This document shows, in pieces, positions 42,744 to 45,220 of a stretch of 45,220 nucleotides of DNA (its first letter is position 1; each line of letters opens with the position of its first letter). The stretch is from the NCBI GenBank assembly GCA_018434245.1, contig JAHDPQ010000068.1, positions 1 to 45,220 on the forward strand, given 5' to 3'. Source of the stretch: Oscillospiraceae bacterium (lineage in GTDB: Bacteria > Bacillota > Clostridia > Oscillospirales > Ruminococcaceae). The translations under genes were made by a program, and so were the position numbers. The notes beneath the pieces are model-generated. The model did not search any database, was not told the DNA's origin, and worked only from the letters and a program-made list of their open reading frames with translations.

Positions 42744-44051
42744 ATGGATTCACTGGAAAGTTTTGACCAGGTATTTGAATGGGTAAGCAACTATTGCAAA
42801 GGGCAGCTTTCGGAGATTGCCCACACACTTTGGATCAAGGACATCGAACCGGTAGGGTTTTCCGATTCCACCGCCTATTTACGGGTAAAGACCAAATTTA
42901 AACAAAACATTGTGCAAGAAAAATACGCCGATCTTTTGGCGAAAGGTTACGAACAGGTTTTGGGCTTTCCTGTTGCCATTTCGGTGGATTGCGAGGAAGA
43001 GACCCCCGCCCCGGTAGAAACCCCCGAACTGGGCCCCGAATACGAATATACCTTTGAAACTTTTATTGTGGGCAACTCCAACAAGTTTGCCCACGCCGCT
43101 TCTCTGGCGGTTGCGGCCAACCCCGGAGGCGCCTACAATCCACTGTTTATCTACGGCGCGTCGGGACTGGGCAAAACCCACCTCCTCACCGCCGTTTATA
43201 CCGAAATTTCCAAAACTTTTCCGGAAAAAAAGCAAATCTTTGTCAAGGGTGAAGAATTCACCAACGAGCTGATCAACGCCATTTCCGAGCAGACCACCAA
43301 AGCGTTTCACGAAAAATACCGCTCCGCCGACGTGCTCCACATGGACGACGTTCAGTTTATCGGGGGCAAGGAAAGCACCCAGGAGGAGTTCTTCCACACC
43401 TTTAACTCCCTGTATCAGGAGGGCAAGCAGATCATCCTCACCTCCGACCGGCCTCCCAAGGAAATCAAAACGTTGGAGGACCGGCTGCGCACCCGCTTTG
43501 AATGGGGCCTTTTGGCTGACGTGCAGCCCCCCGACTTTGAAACCAGAACCGCCATCATCCGCCGCAAGGCAGAGCAGATCGGCATCGAAGTGCCTACAGA
43601 AGTGGCGGAATACATCGCCAACCGGCTGAAAACCAACATCCGTCAGCTGGAAGGCGCAGTGAAGAAGCTAAAGGCCTACAAGATGCTGCAAAACTCTCCC
43701 CCCTCCATTATGGTGGCTCAAAACACCATCCGGGACATTCTCAACGACAACCAGCCCGTTCCCGTCACCATCGACCGGATTATCTCGGAGGTGGGCAGAA
43801 CCTTTGGCATTTCCCCCACCGACATCCGCTCCAACAAGCGCAGTGCCAACATCTCCAACGACCGGCAGATCAGCGTCTATGTGGTGCGGGAAATCACTCA
43901 AATTTCCATGCAGGCCATTGGGGAGGAGTTTGGCGGCAGAGACCATTCCACCATGGTTTACGCTGTTCAGCAGGTAGAAAAGAATATGGCCAAAGACCCC
44001 CGCTACAAGGAAACGGTGGAGGATATCATCAAAAACATCCGCTCCAGCTAA
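42744..44051 (+). CDS. dnaA: Chromosomal replication initiator DnaA
   Basis: A 435-residue initiator. Domain I spans about residues 1-80, a short domain II linker about 80-100, and AAA+ domain III has Walker A GASGLGKTHL near 139 and Walker B VLHMDDVQFI near 198. Domain IV has the DNA-binding signature GGRDHSTMVYA near 395. It binds DnaA boxes and opens the origin. ATG 42744 is chosen, with AAGGAGAGA upstream; the frame extends further but without homology. DnaA boxes flank the gene on both sides. Confidence 0.98.
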   Translation: MDSLESFDQVFEWVSNYCKGQLSEIAHTLWIKDIEPVGFSDSTAYLRVKTKFKQNIVQEKYADLLAKGYEQVLGFPVAISVDCEEETPAPVETPELGPEYEYTFETFIVGNSNKFAHAASLAVAANPGGAYNPLFIYGASGLGKTHLLTAVYTEISKTFPEKKQIFVKGEEFTNELINAISEQTTKAFHEKYRSADVLHMDDVQFIGGKESTQEEFFHTFNSLYQEGKQIILTSDRPPKEIKTLEDRLRTRFEWGLLADVQPPDFETRTAIIRRKAEQIGIEVPTEVAEYIANRLKTNIRQLEGAVKKLKAYKMLQNSPPSIMVAQNTIRDILNDNQPVPVTIDRIISEVGRTFGISPTDIRSNKRSANISNDRQISVYVVREITQISMQAIGEEFGGRDHSTMVYAVQQVEKNMAKDPRYKETVEDIIKNIRSS

Positions 44052-44410
44052 CCCACCGTTTGACGCGAGCGGCCCGCGGGATTCCACATTCAACATTTCA
44101 CTTCTTTCCACAATTCACAGCGGAAATTTTTGTCCCTTGGGTTTTCCACGGGGTTTTGCACTTTCTTTCCCCTTTCCACAAGGGCTTATCCACGGGTTTC
44201 CCCTGCGAACATTTATTTTCCACCCCTGAGCTTTTCTTTCCCGGTCTTATGAAGAATCTTTAAATGTGAATTTTTCTTTTCATAATCACTGTTTCTCCGG
44301 TCATTTGACATTTGAACAGCCCCTACTATTACTACTAAATATTATTATGCTTTGCTTTGCTAACAGAGCGTTTTAAAAACTTGTTAAAAAAAACCGCCGG
44401 GAGGTACCCA
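44052..44410 (+). other. Replication origin oriC (dnaA-dnaN gap)
   Basis: Box-like sites, all in one orientation: CTTTCCACA (about 44104-44112), TTTTCCACG (44142-44150), CTTTCCACA (44172-44180), TTATCCACG (44186-44194) and TTTTCCACC (44216-44224). An AT-rich stretch follows (about 44255-44400). It contains five successive CTA/TTA triplets (44323-44337), which on the minus strand read TAG/TAA, the DnaA-trio pattern, next to a GC cluster CAGCCCC on the box side. This is the expected order boxes, GC cluster, trios, unwinding region. The dnaN promoter was not resolved. Confidence 0.85.
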
Positions 44411-45220
44411 ATGAAATGTATCTGCAATAAGATTGTTTTGCGAGAGGCTCTCACCAATGTATCCCGGGTTATTGCCTCCAAAAGCAGTATCCCTGCTCTG
44501 GAAGGAGTGCAGCTCAAAGCTTACGGCAACTCTCTTACCCTAACGGGCTATGATATGGAAGCCGGTATTACTACCACCATAGATGCTCAGGTTTTGGCAG
44601 AAGGGGAAATCGTTCTGCCCGCCCGGCTGTTCTCGGATATGATCCGCAAAATGGCCGCTGAAGACATCAGCATCTCTGTGGGGGAAAAACTTCTCACCGA
44701 AGTGGTGGGGGGCGCCGCCCGCTTTACCATTATGGGAATTGCCTCGGAAGAATTTCCCGAGCTTCCCCGGGTGGAAGAAGGAGAGGGCATCTCCCTTCCC
44801 CAAGATAAGCTCAAATCTATGATCGAGCAAACCTTATTTGCAATTGCCCAAACCGATACCAAGCCGGTCCACACCGGCAGCCTGTTTGATCTGGCGGAAG
44901 GAAAGCTCCATGTGGTCTCGGTAGATGGATACCGTCTGGCCCTGCGCAGCGAAGTGGTGGGCGGCGACCAGACCATGAGCTTTGTGGTCCCCGGAAAGGT
45001 GCTGGGGGAAATTGTAAAACTTTTGAAGGATGACGGAGAGAATCCTGCATCTTTGACGGTGAGCCGCCGCCATATCGTGTTTTCCATCGACAGCTACAAC
45101 GTGATCAGCCGCCTGCTGGAAGGGGAATTTTTGGACTATAAGGTATCTATTCCCCAGGGAGGCAAGACCACCGTCATCGCCAACACCCGAGAGTTTATCG
45201 AAGGGGTGGAGCGGGCGTCT
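44411..45220 (+). CDS. dnaN: DNA polymerase III beta sliding clamp (3' truncated by window)
   Basis: The first 270 residues of the clamp, open to the window end. KIVLREALTNVSRVIASKSSIP near residue 8, then PALEGVQLKA, GEIVLPARLFSDMIRKM near 65 and SVDGYRLALR near 177 match DnaN domains I and II. It tethers the replicative polymerase to DNA. ATG 44411 has GGGAGG 7 bases upstream. Position directly after dnaA is classical. Confidence 0.97.
   Translation, partial: MKCICNKIVLREALTNVSRVIASKSSIPALEGVQLKAYGNSLTLTGYDMEAGITTTIDAQVLAEGEIVLPARLFSDMIRKMAAEDISISVGEKLLTEVVGGAARFTIMGIASEEFPELPRVEEGEGISLPQDKLKSMIEQTLFAIAQTDTKPVHTGSLFDLAEGKLHVVSVDGYRLALRSEVVGGDQTMSFVVPGKVLGEIVKLLKDDGENPASLTVSRRHIVFSIDSYNVISRLLEGEFLDYKVSIPQGGKTTVIANTREFIEGVERAS

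Overview
The window is a piece of the chromosome of an endospore-forming, anaerobic, Gram-positive bacterium of the class Clostridia, moderately GC-rich, most likely from the Oscillospiraceae/Ruminococcaceae group. This is inferred from spoVAC-spoVAD-spoVAE, a ferredoxin-like [FeFe] hydrogenase, an MttB-family corrinoid methyltransferase, DUF975 and SpoVA-type gene content, and the conserved gene order rpmH-rnpA-yidD-yidC-jag-mnmE next to dnaA-dnaN. The right end is the replication origin: DnaA boxes lie on both sides of dnaA, and a DnaA-trio-like tract lies in the dnaA-dnaN gap.

Layout. 1-4925 (+): end of an MttB-family methyltransferase, an amino-sugar-phosphate deaminase/isomerase, and a sugar-type ABC importer (binding protein plus two permeases, no ATPase). 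5042-8516 (-): a self-contained F-type ATPase half-operon, gamma-beta-epsilon-AtpZ-AtpI, with its own promoter and terminator; alpha, delta, a, b and c are absent. 8969-10408 (+): [FeFe] hydrogenase. 10619-12088 (-): polysaccharide-deacetylase-like protein and a small exported protein. 12957-14771 (-): typA. 15887-21210 (+): GNAT, rimI, tsaD, comF, then an MBOAT protein and a DHHW/AlgJ-like protein that have both lost their catalytic residues. 22396-25515 (+): lysS and a purine permease. 25584-28959 (-): a decayed small gene, a two-domain isoprenoid-alcohol-kinase-like/DUF92 fusion, mgsA and an orphan MinD-like ATPase. 29314-31187 (+): spoVA. 31309-33535 (-): DUF975, corrinoid adenosyltransferase and a histidine-phosphatase homologue with a substituted catalytic His. 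33665-37050 (+): XRE regulator and a chemoreceptor with a long leader. 37355-42150 (-): mnmE, jag, yidC, yidD, rnpA, rpmH. 42744-end (+): dnaA, dnaN.

The most unusual signal is a 700-850 bp dispersed element present three times in intergenic DNA (about 12110-12845 on -, 15100-15815 on +, 21430-22270 on +). The copies share a chain of at least six hairpins, have tandemly duplicated modules at both ends, carry no transposase or conserved reading frame, and each follows a predicted extended -10 promoter reading into it. Each lies directly upstream of, and co-oriented with, the next gene. Differences between copies keep pairing through G-U wobbles on one strand only. I read it as a candidate family of large structured RNAs (independent RNAs or roughly 1-kb leaders) that I do not recognise as a named class; a non-autonomous DNA repeat is the main alternative.
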